Assembly (NCBI RefSeq): GCF_001653335.1
Contig: NZ_CP015079.1
Span: 248,001 to 312,000, forward strand
DNA: 64,000 bases
Direction: 5' to 3'
Source of the DNA: Nocardioides dokdonensis FR1436
GTDB lineage: Bacteria > Actinomycetota > Actinomycetes > Propionibacteriales > Nocardioidaceae
Positions 62,314 to 64,000 of the stretch are shown piece after piece. The position numbers and the translations under genes were made by a program. Within the stretch, counting starts at the first letter, position 1, and each line of letters starts with the position of its first letter. Below the pieces are notes generated by a model. It was not told the DNA's origin and made no database searches. It saw nothing but the letters and a program-made list of their open reading frames with translations.

Positions 62314-64000
62314 GTGACCACACAGACGCGCGCGGGGCACCGCAGCGACGTCCAGGGCCTGCGCGCCCTGGCCGTGGTGGTCGTCATCGCCGCCCACGCC
62401 GGGGTGCCGTTCCTGCCCGGCGGGTTCGTCGGGGTCGACGTCTTCTTCGTCATCTCCGGCTTCCTGATCACCGGGCTGCTCGTGCGCGAGGCCGACCGCA
62501 CCGGCCGGGTCTCGCTGGTCGGCTTCTGGTCCCGCCGGGCGCGGCGCATCCTGCCGGCGGCGACCCTCGTCATCGCGGTGACGCTCGTCGCGGCCCTGGT
62601 CTGGCTGCCGCTGATCACCGCCCGCGACCTCGTCGACGACGCCGTGTGGTCCGGCCTCTTCGCCGCCAACCTGCACTTCGCGGGCGAAGGCGTGTCGTAC
62701 TTCGCCGAGGGCAGCGCCCCCTCGGCCCTCCAGCACTACTGGTCGCTGGCGGTCGAGGAGCAGTTCTACGTCGTGTGGCCGCTGGTGATGCTGGCACTGG
62801 CGGCCGTCTCGCGCCGCCGGCTGCTGCTGGTCCTGCTGGCGGTCACCGGCGCCTCCTTCGCGTGGTCGCTCGTCGCCACGGCCGCGGACCCCGCGGCGGC
62901 GTACTTCTCGACCCCCGCGCGGGTGTGGGAGCTCGGGATCGGCGCCGTGCTCGCCCTCGTGCTGCCCCGGCTCGCGCCGCGCGTGCCCCGCCCGGCGTCC
63001 TGGCTGCTCGGCGCCGGCGGTCTGGTCGCGATCCTCCTCGCGTGCGTCGTGCTGAGCCCCGCGACCGCGTTCCCCGGGTACGCCGCCCTCCTGCCGGTCC
63101 TGGGCGCCGCCGCGCTCCTGGTCGCGGGAGCCACCCCGGCGGGTCACCCCCGGCCCATCGTCTGGTTGCTGACCTGCCGGCCCGCGCGGGTGCTCGGCGA
63201 CTGGTCCTTCTCCCTCTACCTGTGGCACTGGCCGGCCCTGGTCATCACCGAGCAGCACCTGGGTCGCGCGCTCAGCGTCACCGAGCGTCTGGTCACGGTG
63301 GTCGTGGTGGTCAACCTGGCGGCGCTGACCTACCGCTACGTCGAGACCCCGTTCCGCACCGGCCGCATCTCCCTGCGCCTGCCCGCCCCGCGCACGCTGG
63401 TGCTCTACCCCGCCAGCCTGGTGCTGGTCGCGGCCGCGGCCGGCGGCACCTGGGGTTACACGAGCTGGCAGGGCGGCGAGCTCGGGAACAACCCCCCGAT
63501 CGAGCTGGCCGACTCCCGCGAGCACCATGACGAGACGGTGGCGCTGGTTAAGGCGTCGGTCCGCGCGGCGCGGGAGAAGGTGGCGGTCCCCAGCGACCTC
63601 ACGCCCGACCTGCTGGACCTTCGCCAGAGCGTCGCCGACGTGGGCGAGTGCGACTACGAGGACGACGTACGGCGCCTCTGCGTGCGCGGCGACGCCCAGG
63701 GCGACCGGACCGTCGTGGTGATCGGCGACTCCCACGCCCGGGCCTGGATCCCGGCCGTCGAGCGGATCACCCAGGACTACGGCTGGCGGGCGTTCTACCT
63801 GGTCAAGCCGCAGTGCCCGGCGGGCCACGTCAGCGTGGCGCCGCTCAAGGAGTCGGTGGTGTTCACCGGCTGCGACGAGTTCCAGGACTGGGTCAGCGAC
63901 CAGGTGGCGGCCCTCTCCCCCGACCTCGTCGTGGTCGCCTCCTCGCCCCCGGTCAACGGCGTGTGGATCGACGACCGGCGCGCGGTGACCATCGAGCTGG
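62314..64000 (+). CDS. Acyltransferase 3 / SGNH-type O-acyltransferase (OafA-like; partial, cut by right edge)
   Basis: At least 562 residues from GTG 62314 (GGGAGG 7 nt upstream). Acyltransferase-3 domain with ten spans: HRSDVQGLRALAVVVVIAAHAGVPFLPGGFVGVDVFFVISGFLITGLL, LQHYWSLAVEEQFYVVWPL, and SFSLYLWHWPALV. The C-terminal soluble part begins an SGNH hydrolase domain, VVVIGDSHARAWIPAVERI. Enzymes of this type O-acylate cell-wall polysaccharides, teichoic acid or peptidoglycan from the membrane. The 3' end lies outside the window. Confidence 0.92.
   Translation, partial: MTTQTRAGHRSDVQGLRALAVVVVIAAHAGVPFLPGGFVGVDVFFVISGFLITGLLVREADRTGRVSLVGFWSRRARRILPAATLVIAVTLVAALVWLPLITARDLVDDAVWSGLFAANLHFAGEGVSYFAEGSAPSALQHYWSLAVEEQFYVVWPLVMLALAAVSRRRLLLVLLAVTGASFAWSLVATAADPAAAYFSTPARVWELGIGAVLALVLPRLAPRVPRPASWLLGAGGLVAILLACVVLSPATAFPGYAALLPVLGAAALLVAGATPAGHPRPIVWLLTCRPARVLGDWSFSLYLWHWPALVITEQHLGRALSVTERLVTVVVVVNLAALTYRYVETPFRTGRISLRLPAPRTLVLYPASLVLVAAAAGGTWGYTSWQGGELGNNPPIELADSREHHDETVALVKASVRAAREKVAVPSDLTPDLLDLRQSVADVGECDYEDDVRRLCVRGDAQGDRTVVVIGDSHARAWIPAVERITQDYGWRAFYLVKPQCPAGHVSVAPLKESVVFTGCDEFQDWVSDQVAALSPDLVVVASSPPVNGVWIDDRRAVTIEL

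Overview
The window is chromosomal DNA from a high-GC actinomycete. Gene content and codon use (almost every codon ends in G or C, many GTG starts, ATGA/GTGA stop-start overlaps) fit a Nocardioidaceae-like organism; that genus-level call is inference. I see no rRNA, tRNA, CRISPR array, IS transposase, prophage or replication origin. Nearly all of it is core metabolism, with two short inverted-repeat-bounded accessory inserts.

Layout. 1-8.2 kb: nucleoside salvage, with cdd and deoA (deoA cut by the left edge) divergent from a BMP-type nucleoside ABC transporter (lipoprotein, double ATPase, two permeases), then an M20 amidohydrolase. 8.2-14.3 kb: a ScyD-like secreted protein and the mutA-mutB-meaB methylmalonyl-CoA mutase operon. 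14.4-15.3 kb: insert A, a shortened DUF559-like gene bounded by 87-bp inverted repeats. 15.4-18.9 kb: sdhCAB. 19-24.7 kb: YihY-like membrane protein, 2'-5' RNA ligase-like protein, trpS, a GNAT enzyme, an MFS exporter and a SigE-family sigma factor with a membrane partner. 24.7-30.8 kb: monomeric icd, aquaporin, an epimerase-like protein, a lipoprotein and mdh. 30.8-31.9 kb: insert B, a frameshifted DUF559-type gene bounded by 52-bp inverted repeats. 31.9-36.9 kb: DUF3017 protein, folD, purH (with a ZTP riboswitch), purN and a PerM-like DUF6350 protein. 37-40.9 kb: a sigma-like domain fused to a membrane/extracytoplasmic region, and a separate sigma/partner pair. 41-47 kb: sucCD, an M23 peptidase and pcrA. 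47-52.4 kb: betB-betA-betT, choline to glycine betaine. 52.5-57.3 kb: a PspC-type two-component system, a divergent PspC/LiaF-like protein and a GDPD enzyme. 57.3-64 kb: a YbaK-like deacylase, a heterodimeric ABC exporter with complementary degenerate sites, an F420:NADP oxidoreductase and an acyltransferase cut by the right edge.

How it fits together. TCA-cycle genes (sdhCAB, icd, mdh, sucCD) and the propionyl-CoA entry route (mutAB-meaB) are scattered through the window with purine/folate genes (purN, purH, folD). From general knowledge, the neighbourhood pcrA - M23 - sucCD - perM - purN - purH - folD - DUF3017 - mdh resembles the conserved order in Streptomyces and, in part, Mycobacterium. 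The exceptions to this conserved background are inserts A and B.

The most interesting signal is that both inserts consist of a DUF559/AbiEi-like gene boxed by long inverted repeats that run into the gene's 3' end, and in both the nuclease-like part is damaged. Other points worth checking are the sigma-membrane fusion protein, a sigma promoter embedded in the icd terminator palindrome, the riboswitch lying inside the purN-purH operon, the ABC exporter pair, and a missing in-frame stop in betA that a single extra base in a homopolymer would repair.
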